Shown piece by piece: positions 11,501 to 23,799 of a stretch of DNA of 64,000 nucleotides; within the stretch, counting starts at the first letter, position 1, and each line of letters opens with the position of its first letter. The stretch covers positions 30,421,990-30,485,989 of the forward strand of contig JAKTNV010000001.1 in assembly GCA_022747635.1 (NCBI GenBank). The letters are read 5' to 3'. Under the pieces are notes generated by a model. It saw only the letters and a list, made by a program, of their open reading frames with translations, was not told where the DNA came from and did no database searches. The translations under genes and the position numbers were made by a program. This stretch comes from Hetaerina americana (taxonomy: Eukaryota > Arthropoda > Insecta > Odonata > Calopterygidae).

Positions 11501-12381
11501 TTGAAAGGGAATGAAATAGAGGAATGGGAAGCTTGAAGACAGGAGTGAAAGTTGGAGGGGAAACTTGCCAAATCAGTCAGATTTGAAGATGATCAAGCTT
11601 ATGTCAACTAGTCTGTCAAATTTTTGCCGGTATGCTAAGTTCATTGTGCATTGCATTGCTGGATGAGAATCAATCTTAGAAAAATAAGGCTAATGAAGTT
11701 CTAATAATTCTAAATAATGACGAACTTAGTTGTTAGTAGTACCTCATTTAAAACGGTTTTTGGGATAATATCGCGTTGCATAAATAGATCACGGTGTGAA
11801 GCTAAAAGGTGATTCACGACCCTGCTCTAAGCATGCGTGGAAACACGGTTTCATACATCTCAACAGGAGATTTAGATGTCATTTAAAAGAAAATATAGAA
11901 GGAACTGCAAAAGCGCTGTTCACCAGGAAGGCCATTTCTCGACACCCCCGAGGGGTAGAAGAGCATTAGGCTGGCCATGGCTTACCTTAACACCATTAGG
12001 TCGTCGGACTAAGCGGGCGTTGACGCTGAATTAACTCGATGCCCCGCATTTCACTCCCCGAGGGAAGAGGGAACCGGCCTTCAAAGGAAACTCAGCTAAA
12101 TGGCCGCTCGCAAAGACATGCGCAAATTTTCAAGGTAAACACACTCGTGGAATTTCCCTTTCGAGTGGAGCACGGTCGCTAATTATACCATCTGCCGGGG
12201 GCAGGTCTTTGGCCTAGTCTCAAAGCTACTACCACTGCTGGGTGTGTCATGTTCTTTGTATGTTCATGCCATGTTCAAGTTCGGGAGGGAGGATCCAACT
12301 GGATCTATCATAGATATCTATTGTCTTTGAGGTATTTTCTGCGGAGACACAGCACAAGAAAAAATTATTTTTGTACTTGAA

Positions 12382-12387
<6 letters not shown>
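11501..12387. other. no gene seen
   Basis: Moderately GC sequence at 11930-12230 and AT-rich elsewhere. No open frame or family recognised. Confidence 0.55.
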
Positions 12388-12450
<63 letters not shown>

Positions 12451-12452
12451 TA
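12388..12452. repeat. (TA)n microsatellite
   Basis: About 28 uninterrupted TA units followed by CATATATA. A second long (TA)n locus only 1.5 kb from the first. Confidence 0.95.
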
Positions 12453-13877
12453 GTGTGTTTGTGTACATATACGTATAATTATGCGTATATGGAATATTAT
12501 ATAATATATATTACTCTTAGCTGCAAAGCCAGAGTGGGGACAATTTTCGAGAAATCTCTAAAGCTGTTCTGGTTGCAGACGAACAGTCACCTCCTGTGAA
12601 GAGCTTTTCGTACCCGGCCAGCATATCTCGCAAAATTCCTTCGCATTCTCCTTCATGCAAGAACAATCGCATTCCTACACTTCGGTCCACTCCCACCTTT
12701 AGGAATGGATGCTGCCTTTATTATTTTACCGTTTTGTTGGAGAACTGCGATTTCCCACCGAGAGAAAGAATGAGCAGAGGGTGCCTCACACCTCTCCCTT
12801 TCCGTCTCATTCATTCCTCTTGAGTGTGTGTGTGTGTGCGTGTAGAGTGGGTTGGGTAGAGGGAGACGGGGCTCCACTTCCTCAGTGGTCACCTCTACAG
12901 CCGATTCTTTTAACGGAATCAACAGCGATTTCACACCTTTTTCCGAAATATTCAACCACGCTGCAGGCTTCACCACAAATCCGCAAATACTTTACGCATC
13001 ATATAGCGGAAAGGATTTGGATGAGTACTGCCTTGGCGAAATTTTGTGCAGCTTATTAAAAAATGATAGTTAAATTTATGGTAGGGAGTTTTTTCAGCGT
13101 TCAAGCATTAAGCGCTTCCGTAAGTTTTGGCCCAGGAAATGAGCCATATGATCCTAATTTCGCCTGAAGGACTTCATTCATGCATGCTTTATTTCTGAAA
13201 TTTCATATAGGAAAGTGTCCCTATGTAGGATAAAGACATGCGCAAAACTACCGGAGATTGAAAGAAAAATTTGGGACAAAAATGTGTTTCCACCATTGGG
13301 TTTAATACTCGTACCACAATAACCGTAAACTACTATTTGGCTGGCAATAATCAGTTTATGGACATTTTTTTGGTCGAAAACTTTTTACTGATTAATAAAC
13401 CGCTTGAGTTTTCCTCCATATTTGCTGCAGCTGCATTAATGCAATTAAGTGATAGAAGCATGCAAGTGAATTACGCAAAAAGTAGTTTTTTCATTAATGT
13501 AAAACTATTGGCTTACCCTTTTGCAGAAGGTATGAAGGTGTTTGCGTTGAAAGTTTTCGATTTTATTACGCGTCCTTTGTATTTATCCGGCTTTTCTTTC
13601 AGGATTAATTTTTTAAATTATGGCAGCTTTAAAATAACTGAAAAATAAGCACAAGTGACCAATAATGAGTATGTGAATGGGAGACAAAAAATTGCATAAC
13701 TGTCAGTGAAAGTTTACTTGCCTATATAGTTTTCCATGGTACAAGATGGCCATAGCATGACTCAATTGATTTTATTCTCGATAATTTGAATTTTGAAATG
13801 CCAAGGATTAAATGAAACACGAGCACAAGTTTGACAAGAAATTTGGTATTATGCCAATCCAAAGGAAAGAAAATTTT
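12453..13877. other. no recognised gene; one 125-codon open frame
   Basis: A (TG)n run lies near 12822-12842. The longest frame is 13271-13648 plus, 125 codons, rich in Phe, Leu and Asn, with no motif or family I recognise. A frame this long in AT-rich DNA is close to what chance gives over 64 kb, so I do not call it a gene. Confidence 0.45.
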
Positions 13878-13946
13878 TCCTGAATTGAACCTCGGACCTT
13901 CGCTTTTCCGGATCGACGCGCTAAACCACTGCGCAGAGACACCGAG
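13878..13946 (-). mobile_element. tRNA-like relic (SINE head)
   Basis: On the minus strand TGGTTTAGCGCG resembles an A box. About 35 nt later AGGTTCAATTCAGG resembles a B box. The spacing is right for a tRNA or SINE head, but the stems do not close into a convincing cloverleaf, so I read it as a SINE or tRNA relic. Confidence 0.5.
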
Positions 13947-15560
13947 GGGAAAAACTTATTACACACACACACACATATATATTTTTTAATATATTTTTTG
14001 TATATTGTAGTTCATGATTTCAAAATTATTTGGTGATCTTATGCAATTTATTTAAAGCTGTTAGTTTCTGGAGATAATTTGCTGAACATACTACTCGTAT
14101 TTGGTCCTCCAATGTCATTTGTCAAATTATGTGATTTCAGATTGAAAAAATTCGTCACTTATTTAGTGGGAGACACTATTAAAAGAATTACCATTAATTC
14201 TATCTTAAGACTTCTTAATCCTTGCTTCAGTTGGTCTAAAATATCCCCCATCAACTTCATTGACCAGCATGCTTGGATATTTGATTAGTTTATTTATCCA
14301 CAATAGTCCACCTTGTTCAATGACAGGTGCAACTGTTAACGTGATAGAGATTGAGTGTTCACTGAAAAAAGAAGTACTGCGTTCCTTTATTATTATTATA
14401 GCTGGTCATAAATTACTGCAGGAGTATAGGCATATTGAATTTCACAGAAGAGCACCTTTATCTCGCCTGCCTAAAGAGTTTTTCTGAATACCACTTTTAG
14501 ATGTCATATTTATGCGAGTAATAGGAATGGGTGATGTGTGAGGACTGCAGGGATTCAATATGAGGAATGTCGAAAAATATTCTCGGGAAAATGGGAAGTA
14601 GACTGAATTATGGGTAGGATTGGAATTGTGGGAAGGAATGATCGGCTAGAAGGCAAGATGGCGTGCAGGCAGAAAGCAGAACGCATCCGGTTCTCACCGT
14701 TGGTGACTCACAGACTGTTCATCATTTCGCATTTTTACGTACTTTTCACCAAGGTGATCGATTCTTGGCTTTGCGTTAGTTGGGAAAGAAAAGGCTGGAT
14801 TTTTGTCTTAGAAAGCATTGTTCTATGAACTTTCCCGCTCCCAATGAGAATACTTCGGCTTACAATTGGCACAGAAAGCAGGAACACTTAGCTAAAATCG
14901 TCCTTCAGATAGATGCTCAATGCTGTAAATATTTCGATAAAAATGATGCTTAATCAAAATTTGAAGCAAACTTAAAAAAGGTTAAAATTAGAATTTTTCT
15001 TTTGGTCCTCCGCCGAAATACATACGTGCTACCTTTTATTTAAGCATATCTAACTCCACCAAAAAGTGTTAGTGAAATTAAGGGAAACCTTTTCCTTTAG
15101 CGACTAAGGCGCAATTATTTTTCCTCGATTATGAAAATTTTAATTTGTCCAAATGTGAATTTCATGATAGAAAGTTTTCCGAATCACTAATTTATTTCCA
15201 AAATGATTTTCAAATTACTGAAACATCACTTTATCGTTTAAGCATTACGGGATTTGAAATTCGTGATGTATTTTATCTGCTTTGAAGACCGTCTTCGCTT
15301 TACGGCCTCCATCTCAGTCTCTTTAAATTTTAGCAGCAAGAGCTCGACGAATGAAATACCTCTTCTCTTACGTTGAATCCCAATTTATTATATTATTGAA
15401 GTAAATACGAATATTTTCATAGCCATACAACTATGGTAATTATAAAGCTGTTTTTCTTTTGAATGAGTTAATTATAATTACCCATAATATTATAATCAAC
15501 CTCCTGAAAGGTCGATACAGCGGATGGCGTACTCGTACTGCCATGAGCTTGCTCTAATGC
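13947..15560. other. AT-rich sequence, no gene seen
   Basis: Short (AC)n at 13962-13976. Open frames are under 76 codons with no motif. The left TA target site of the mariner follows at 15561-15562. Confidence 0.55.
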
Positions 15561-15562
15561 TA

Positions 15563-15589
15563 CTACCTTGATCAAAAATTTCCCGGAAT
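15563..15589 (+). repeat. mariner left terminal inverted repeat
   Basis: 27 bp starting CTACCTTGATC directly after the TA at 15561-15562. It matches the right repeat at 26 of 27 positions, the difference being T at 15579. Confidence 0.95.
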
Positions 15590-15615
15590 TTATTCAGAAA
15601 ATTAAAAATACAAGT

Positions 15616-16679
15616 TTATTCATATAAATCTATATTGTCCCCTTCAAAGTAATCCCCATCGACTGCAACACACTTATGCCAGCGCTTGATCCAATCCTCG
15701 AAACATTTTTTATATTCGGTTTTCGGTATGTCCATCAGTGCTTCCTGCGATTTTTCCATTACTTCCTCTCGGCTGCTAAAACGCGTTCCCCGTAATGGTT
15801 TTTTAACTCGATTGAACAGAAAGAAGTCACAGGGAGCCAAATCAGGTGAATTCGGTGGCTGTTGGATGGTATTTGTTGCATTTTTCGTCAAAAAATTACG
15901 AATAATGATAGCACTGTGCGACGGTGCGTTATCATGGTGCAAAATCCACGAGTTTTCTGCCCACATTTCTGGTCTCTTTCGGCGAATGGCTTCACGCAAA
16001 CGTCTCATAACGCCCAAATAATACTCTTTGTTTACTGTCTGGCCTTCTGGCAAAAATTCATGATGCACTACACCGTTGTAATCCATGAAAACCGTCAGCA
16101 TTGCCTTCTTTTTTGACTGAAAACGACGTGGTTTTTTTGGTCTCGGCTCATTTGGTGAACGCCATTCACTTGCCTGATGTCTGGATTGCGTGTCGTACTC
16201 ATAAACCCACGTCTCGTCTCCAGTAATGATCCTTTTGATGAATGTGGGATCGGATTCAGCCTCGCAAATCATGTCTTTTGCGACGTCAACACGGTCTCTT
16301 TTTTGCATGAAATTGAGGTCTTTTGGCATGCTACACGACGGAAACCCAAATCATTAACCACAATGTCTTGGGCGGATCCATAGGCAATGTTCAAGTCCTC
16401 CGCTATTTCTCTGATGGTTAATTTGCGGTTATTGACCAACATTTCTTTTACTTTATCAATTTTTTCACCGACTTTCGATGTCGATGGTCTGCCACTGCGT
16501 TCATCATCTTCGATTGACTCACGACCACTTCTGAACCGCTCGTGCCACTGGTAAACGACCGTTTTTTTTAGAGAGTCGTTGCCGAAACACTTTTCCAACA
16601 TTTCCAACGTCCGTGCGCCACTAAATCCGTTTTTTACGCAAAATTTAATAAAAGTTCGTTGTTGCAAATTTAAATCCAT
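15616..16679 (-). pseudogene. mariner transposase, broken by one frameshift
   Basis: The enzyme would cut and rejoin the element's own ends at TA sites in the nucleus. The start chosen is the ATG at 16679-16677, giving MDLNLQQRTFIKFC as expected for a mariner N-terminus; an upstream in-frame ATG at 16748 lies outside the usual start. The first part, about 115 residues, has the paired helix-turn-helix region, including ERSGRPSTS and LTIREIAEDLNIAYGSAQ. The catalytic part, read in another frame from about 16329, has ITGDETW, HHDNAPSH and SPDLAPCDFF. Numbered from that second-frame Met, the triad is D38, D133 and D168, with exactly 34 residues between the last two (DD34D). The frames join near 16326-16331, inside the linker that normally carries the WVPHEL-type motif. 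The span is 1064 nt, one short of 355 codons, so a net loss of one base fits. No other stop is seen and the C-terminus GDYFEGDNID is complete. Confidence 0.95.
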
Positions 16680-16858
16680 TTCTGCAATTGTAAAAAATCG
16701 CCAACACACACAGAGATAGATGTACTCTTGGCTACGTAACTTTTGCAAATGTCAAGTTATGACACTAAGATTTAAAGGGAATATCAACAGCAGATGTACC
16801 AATTTAACAAAAAAAAACAGAACTCAAATCGGAACGATGGGAGCGCCACACGGTGGTT

Positions 16859-16885
16859 ATTCCGGGAACTTTTTGATCAAGGTAG
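16859..16885 (-). repeat. mariner right terminal inverted repeat
   Basis: Reverse complement of the left repeat except for one base, followed by the TA at 16886-16887. Confidence 0.95.
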
Positions 16886-16887
16886 TA

Positions 16888-19032
16888 TTTGACGAATGCC
16901 GTGCTACTTAATAATTAAATTTTGGTGACCTTGTTTATTCAAGTTAATAACTTCAAAAAAGTCCAAGATAATTTTTTTTGGATATATATCGGAAAACTTT
17001 ATATAACTACAAGAAGATCATTCGTATTGCTCTCTGTTTCATTTGAACAACTTCTCCATTATACCTCCTTCGTCTGCACTCTTTCGGGATTCCCTAAAAC
17101 CACACCTGGAAAACATGGTCATAGCTGAGTGTCCTACTATAAACAGACGGAAGACTCTTCAAGTTCGAAATACCATTGCGCTCATAATCGTACAATTATA
17201 CGCCCACTCCTGTACATGCTTTTCTTACTGTATTACTTTTTTACCGATAGCGAGCCGTGGAAATGTATCTTATGGTTAAGACTTTTGTACAGCCCTGCAA
17301 TTCATTATTTCGCAGCATTTTCATCATCCTCCAACCATATCTCGTTTGTAATGGATTACACAAATCTTTTGTTAGGTGATAACGCCTGTGGTCTTGGGGT
17401 AGCGTTCGGCTTGAAAACAATATCTCATTGAAAATCGGCTTTTTTGTGCTCGCTTCAAAAGATACTGCTTATTACATTTTCCTCATAATCACATGCGTTT
17501 CATTCGTTTTTTTTTACTCTCGCCTATGGCAAGCAATTTAGCGGAGGCCTTTAATGACGTAAAAAAACCTTTGGTGTGTGCTTACTCTCAGCGTTCAAAC
17601 AAAAGATGCTGAGAAAAAATTTTATTATGAGCGGGTGAGGGGACGTTATGGCACATAACAAATTACCGCCGCGCATTGAGTGCATGGGTGCCCCCCCGCT
17701 GTTAGTTCCTGAAAGGAACGCTCCCTTCGGGGCGGCGGCGGGGTAATTAGTCCAAGCGGTGGGTGCCGGAGGTCCTAGGCCTCGGCTCGCGTTCATGCTG
17801 TATTGCCCTCCTCACCTCCCCTCCCACAACCATCAACCCTTCCAGTCTTATTCCGTTTTCTCACGGAAGGGGAGTCCCTCCGGCGTCGGGGCCAAGCGAT
17901 TTCCACGCCATTCCCTGCAAAAGACCACTGCTAGTGTGAATGGCATCAATATTAAAGTTAAGTTACTAACGGAGAAGTAAAATAACTCAAATGATGGATA
18001 TAACTTTTGGAGCAGTTTACATACATTCCGGTATCTAAGTGTAAATGATCGTAATCGTCTAAGTGTGCGAGATGAGCAACTAAATATGGAGATCAATAAA
18101 TTAAGGGTTAGAAAAAATAACAAAATAATGATTAAAAACACTAGGCTACATAATATTTTTAGAAATTTCCTCAGCACCGTTGTTTGCAGGTAATCTCTTC
18201 CCTAATGGTTCATGGGAAGACTGATATTTTGAACCTGTTGGTTCAATGATTGATCTCTCGATTATTATTTTAATTACCTCTCCATCGATAGTATGGCAGT
18301 GCTAATCATATACTTTTAGCATCGTCACAAAATAAGCCCGATTCCAATTTATATGAGAGATTCGGCGGTGCCAGAGTGATTCACAGCCTTTTACTACCAC
18401 AAGCAGTTCCCCTAATAGTCTAGATGCGCTACAAAGTGTGTCATAGCAACAACTTAGAAATATTCTCTTCCGTGCGATGCTATCGCCAATTCCATCTTAA
18501 TCGTATCTGACCTGGAAGTACACACTTCTACTCGGCACGGGAGGTCATTCTTGGCGCAGTGACCCTCCCCGTGAAACTATTTGCGGGGGTCGGAATGGGG
18601 TTACGGCTGGCGCAATGCCATTTCTGGTTCCATTCCTGAAGGTGATGGAATTTTTCAGCTTTCGTCCAAGGAGGAACACCTTAAGTGAAGGCCGCCATCC
18701 GTCACACGGGGAACTTAAATGGCGAACCGGTTTATAGTTCGACTCAATGTTTCAATCCCTCGTCACTCATGCGGCTAGGCGAGTGAAGTCTGCCCAATAA
18801 TAGCTCACTTAAAAGAACGACTTGAAAAAGCTTTCCTTTCAATGTTCTCTGCTTCTTAGATCAATCGCTACATATATTATCCATCGAAATAATCAAACCA
18901 TACATTGCAAGGGTACATACACATACAATAATATGCAATATCGCTGTCTGAGGGTATCGCTGTCTCAAGATATCGCGATCACGAAAGTTCAAGTTCTGTT
19001 TTATATTAAAATAGTGCATTATGATAAAAATT
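16888..19032. other. no gene seen; small GC-rich patch
   Basis: A GC-rich patch at about 17640-17920 gives overlapping frames on both strands (17551-17796 minus, 17759-17980 plus) without known domains. A short tandem TATCGCTGTCT occurs twice at about 18939-18966. No convincing exon, RNA gene or transposon. Confidence 0.5.
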
Positions 19033-19278
19033 GATTCCTGGGCTGCTGACCGGAGGGTCCGGGTTTGATTTAGGATGACGGGCCCCTAGGCATTCTAGCT
19101 TCACCCAAACTGTGTGATTTTGTCGGGCACCGGATCTTCGTGGGAAACTATAGGTTGCACAAAGAAAAGAGCTGCGCCCTCCTACTCTGATGTGCAAATT
19201 CCACCCACCACTTAACTTAGTACTAGGTGAGCTCAACCCTCACCTATTAAACCAATCGTCGGGATGAAAACTGTGGCG
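19033..19278 (+). mobile_element. tRNA-derived SINE, family B, copy 3
   Basis: Starts inside the tRNA-like head (GGCTGCTGACCGGAGGGTCC, then a degenerate B box GGGTTTGATTT). It continues through CACCCAAACTGTGTGATTTT, a GGGAAACTATA block, CTGATGTGCAAATTCCACCC and AAACCAATCGTCGGGATGA, in the same order as copies 1 and 2. It is 5'-truncated or decayed at the A box. Confidence 0.8.
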
Positions 19279-22237
19279 GTTGAACATAAAAATTTAATCA
19301 CCTTTATGAAGGTTACAACAACCTACCGACTTGTTGAGACACTCTTTGTCTTCAGTAACATGAGGATATATTATTTTTATTCAGGGTTTCACTTAATTTT
19401 CTTTGGTATTTATATGCAGTAAGCATGTTCTTTCTAGTATCTGATTTTGTTTTCCCGAGCATTACTTATTTGATTTATAGCCAGTGCCTTAGAAGAATAG
19501 TTTCGTCATTTATTTAGACGTACCTTCAAGTGACTTTCCTGATACAAACCATCAAAAAATCGCTGGGTCACCTAATGATTTGAAACATTCTAAAATTTCT
19601 TCCTCTCATTCCTCTTCGGTGCATTAATTGATCAAGTAAACAATCAGTCACGTGTTATACTAGGATAGGAGGTTGATGAAACTGCTGATTGTTATATAGG
19701 CATCCAGAAGATGTAGTAGCAGTACTGATATCCGTATTTGTACCGCAGCAGCTAATGAGCCATTTCATAATATAAATACCATGTATAAATCACATTTGGG
19801 GAAAACGTCAGAACCATTGGCAGGACCCCCATTAGGTGCAGAAATAAGTATGCACCCGGGGCCTTAACGCCATTGGATGAGTGAATTATATTGCCTACCG
19901 GTGAGAAATCATTAAAATGGCTCGGGATGATAACGTTTTCAGAGAACCCAATAGCCTTAAAACCTTAACAGTTCAATCAATTACTGGCCTTTACATTGCC
20001 GCATAAATCATCACACTCAATGGTGAAAAGTCAACAGGTACTAGTAAAACTTTATACATCAGATTTTATTTAATAAGATATTTCAGGAACTACTTTAAGT
20101 CAAAAAGACTGCTTTGATCATAGCGAATTAAAGAGCTTATATAATTACAAAGATCCAAGTGGTAAGCATAACTTAAAGTATGGTTATAGCATGGATTCAA
20201 TCTATTTAATGGAATCCTGAATACGATTTTAATTTTAACCAAAGTTGGAGTGATGGTAGTGGGCTCACCCTATAGAACGTGGATTCAATGGTCATTTTAA
20301 TCTCCCCCGAAATAATTAGTCATTTGACACGATCCTTCAGGTCTTATACAAAAACCTTCAGTTGTAGGTAGTGCCTTGACGGATCGAAGATTCGTACACG
20401 ATTGACTTGCCGTTCGACTATTCTCTCTCCTCCAATTTGGCGTGGCGGAGGACTCAAAAATTTATATCCCGTCCCCTGATTGGACAGATATTATTTTTTT
20501 TAATGCAATCTCATTCCCACCACCTCTTGGCGAGTCTCCCATCGTCGCCTTCCGCGTCTCTCCTCGTCCCTCCCCGCCATGGCCCCGCTCTCTTTCATAT
20601 GGGCGAACAGCTCATCATCCCCATCCTACCCCCCCCACCCTGCGCTGTAAATCCTCTCCTCCCGTCTAACAGAGGCAACGAGAAAGGTTTGATTTCATCG
20701 TTAGTGAGTGGGCGAATGGAGTTGCCTGTTGCGGGTGATATCGACGCTCGACAGATGGAATGCGAGCGCTTCGATACCACATGGAAGGCACATTTGCTGG
20801 ATGTTTGTCAGAAACAATTACTCGCCATTCATTCGAATTTCCTGTTAGAGTCCGTCAGCACCGAGCCGTTTGAGTTAATTAACACATCCCGCGGCAGCGT
20901 TTGATCAGTTTTAGTCATGAGTGCTTATTAGCAACAGCTATTACTCCCTTGGAGCAGGATATTAAATTCAAATGTAAGGACAAGGCTTTAACGGGTGATG
21001 GTCGCGAGTGTTCACGTTTTGTATAACTTGAAAACTATTACCCCGCACGTCGGAGGATGTACGCTGGTAGAATAATGAATTGAAAACCTAATATATTCTC
21101 GTTGTCGCCGTATCTGCCTTTCAAGATAAATGTGAAACACTTTAGGACGCAATGAAAACATCGGATGAGGAAATGTGGTCTCTGACTTTTTACCCAGCAC
21201 AAGAAAACGAAACCTAAGGCATAATCAGTGACTAATACATATAGTTTAGTCATTTTAAGCAATTTCGTAAATACAATTCCATTTTATGTTTACGCTAATG
21301 AACGTCGCTGGTAAATTCGGATTCGGCTTTGTGAATACGTTAGTTATAGGGTATAAACAAGTGTATGTGAGGCAAATAGGTGTATGTATTAGGTTTAGTC
21401 ATGCTGTCTTTATAGACGTAAATTTTATAGCAGTATAACTTACGGGTTAATATGTATTGAATTCATATTTTGGACAGTTTGAAATGACCAGTAATTAGAG
21501 TTTGCCTATAATTCTGTTGAACTTCCGTTGAATCCAGAAGCGCAATGAGAGTTTTGGCACTTTTATGTACTTTCAATTCCCTATTGAGAATCATTCCTAG
21601 GATTGAAATTTAAAACAGAAATTTGTGAAGCGTTGTTATAGAATCACTCAGAACCTTAGTAAGACCATTAATACGGGTATCTATGTATTGCTTTCAGAAA
21701 ATATCTTTTTTTTATTTTCTGTAATATGAAATTTTCAGTAAAATACTGACGAGTCCTGTCTTTTAACCGTTGTTAGCAATAAATTATTATTATTACTGAC
21801 AATGTATCGGATAGAGCTGAGATCAATATCTCTAGACATAAATTCATACTTAAAGCGATGGAATGCTTAGTTGAAATATATCATTTTCTCGTCCTTTCAG
21901 CATATCACAAACTACGAATTACATGAGTCTGCACTATCAATATGAATGAAATGGAATTTACAAAATTTGTAACGTTAAATTGTTTGGGTCAAAAAATGGC
22001 AGGGAAGATGTGCGACAGCTATAAATCACCAAGGCCACTCTTATGCAAAGAGAGTTAATTAATTTCGGAATAAAAATCTTTTTCAAAATATTTAATGTGC
22101 TTTCCTTGTTGTGGGAATGCCTTTCGTCAGCCGAGGTTTCAATTTTTGAGCTCAGCGATAGGAAATTGTGATGGTATACATTTCCATAAAATTCGTCCGT
22201 ATTCGATAAATCTTTAAATAAACAAAAATAACTTTTT
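19279..22237. other. no recognised gene; one 165-codon open frame
   Basis: A moderately CpG-rich stretch at 20400-20905 holds a 165-codon plus-strand frame (20407-20904), Pro/Ser/His-rich in its first half and without a known domain. Its first half overlaps other open frames, which suggests composition rather than coding. The rest is AT-rich with no repeats recognised. Confidence 0.45.
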
Positions 22238-22345
22238 TAGTAGTAGCAGTTATGAACTTTTGTAAACGAACTTCTTTGAGGGAGTTGACCGACAGCTGAA
22301 GTCATTTGCACCACCAGAGGTAGATGGGTGCCTAATCTCCGTCTG
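22238..22345 (-). mobile_element. SINE family A, decayed 3' fragment
   Basis: AGTAGTAGCAG at the left edge and TTGACCGACAGCTGAAGTCA at about 22285-22304, followed by TTTGCACCA, match the left (3') ends of the two full copies at 25355 and 54016. The tRNA-like head is absent, and the match fades after about 22345. Confidence 0.65.
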
Positions 22346-22549
22346 GGCGAATGCTTCATGCTCCGAGGAATTTATCGCACCTGTCACTTTATGTTATGTT
22401 GTAATATCAGTTCAGACCCGGTTTTGGCCCATATGTATATACTCGTACATACACACACACCCACACAAAAGAGACACATTTTAAGGTGATTCAGCAGCAT
22501 AGTATGTACTGAGCGCTTCCGCATGAGTCCTGCAACGAATAAAATGCTC

Positions 22550-23120
22550 TCAGGCCGTTGTCCGATCGGAAGCGATACGATACGGACACGCGCTGTGTTC
22601 TAACGGATATCAGAGCACGGCGATCCACCTGCACGCGGATGAAATCTTTTACCGGTTAACAAGATCCGAGCGGATGGTGCGATATGACCTCGACCGTCAG
22701 CCAAGACCAAAATACCATTGCCACCGCTCCTGCAATCATACCCTCGGGCTCTTTGAGTCGAGTGTTGTCGAAAATATGACGGAGAAGCTGTTGGGAGGAA
22801 AAGCGATCAAAATGGCGGCGGCTAAATAAAAGGAGAGTGAGACGAAACTGCGATAGTTGAAGAAAGGAGAGAGAGGGGGGAAGAGGGAGGGTGAAGGGGA
22901 ATTAGGTGGTGGGGGTGTTATCGTGGAAACAACAGGAGAAAGGGGAAGCGAGCGGTGGTGTGGTGGTAACGGTGCCTCCTCCTCCATCGTTCTGACGCCC
23001 GCCTCGAGGAAGAGGGCGATTCGGGACACGGAGGTTCAGGGCGTATCTCATCCATGGAATCTCTTTCTCATTCGCCTCCTGGAAGAAGGGGAAAGGGATG
23101 CCGATTTGCGCATGCGCTTC
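22550..23120. promoter_or_regulatory. CpG-dense island with polypurine tract
   Basis: CpG-rich from about 22555, with a GGA/GGGGA purine tract at about 22860-22915. Opposing open frames (22736-23029 minus, 22857-23129 plus) have low-complexity peptides. Candidate regulatory element. Confidence 0.4.
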
Positions 23121-23799
23121 GGGGATTGAAAAATTCCTGTCACTTCATTACCGAAACATTTTTCTTTTGGTTGGGACGCATGGTGCGCATTTCGTATTCG
23201 AAGCCCAGAGGATGAGATAGATCATCTCGGGCCAAGTTGGAAAATGGAAGGAAAAATGCATTGGATTAGAGGAAATAATAACATGCAACTGTTTGGCGAA
23301 TAATATTTACTACCCAGCAGAAAACACTTCGCTGGTTAAAAAAAGAGGGTTTATCAGCACAGACTATTGCGGCCCTCGAGCTATCTCAGGAGTAGTTTGG
23401 TAAGCATGTCGTTTTCACCTCAGATAAATCTGAAATACAATTATATCCAGCAAGTAACCAAAAAGGAAGAGAATTCAATAGACGATTTACACAAGAAAGC
23501 GCTCGCTCAAACGATTTCGTTGTCCAAAAGACGTCATCAAAAACCTGATCTGCAAACGTTTCTTAACGAATTTCTCTGGCAGCCGATGACTGTCAGGCTT
23601 TATTATTGTGTTTTGGAAAGTGGTAGTGGTACTCTTCAGGTGTGGCACTTGTTTTGGACTGACTGCGCATGTTATATAAATACTATTGGTGTCTTTCTAT
23701 CGTTCCACGACAACTGTTCGATAGTGTTCATAAAATTTTCATTCGAATAATGTATTGTGCAAAAATGTGCTTTAAAGTTATTTGGTGAAATACATTTGA
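23121..23799. other. no gene recognised
   Basis: A 127-codon plus-strand frame (23367-23750) has no motif I know. It lies directly upstream of the mariner-like fragment and could be genomic filler. Confidence 0.45.

Larger units (their letters stand above)
15563..16885 (-). mobile_element. mariner transposon, nearly complete
   Basis: A 1323-bp element flanked by TA duplications (15561-15562 and 16886-16887), the signature of Tc1/mariner insertion. The terminal inverted repeats are 27 bp with one mismatch (15563-15589 and 16859-16885). Both begin CTACCTTGATCAAAAA and continue TTCCCGGAAT after the mismatch. A single transposase gene runs right to left. Length, repeats and DD34D triad all fit the mariner family. 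The almost perfect end repeats and single coding lesion suggest a fairly recent insertion. It may still be mobilised by a transposase made elsewhere. Confidence 0.96.

Noticed and set aside
10808..12468. Ile-Tyr repeat proteins at 10808-10990 and 12247-12468 (minus)
   Set aside because: They are translations of (TA)n microsatellites.
15686..16116. Plus-strand frames at 15686-16021 and 15862-16116
   Set aside because: They are antisense to the mariner transposase coding region.
17965..18192. Charged, coiled-coil-like open stretch ending at CAGGTAATC, resembling an exon with donor site
   Set aside because: No plausible acceptor upstream in frame, no family similarity, and the length is compatible with chance.
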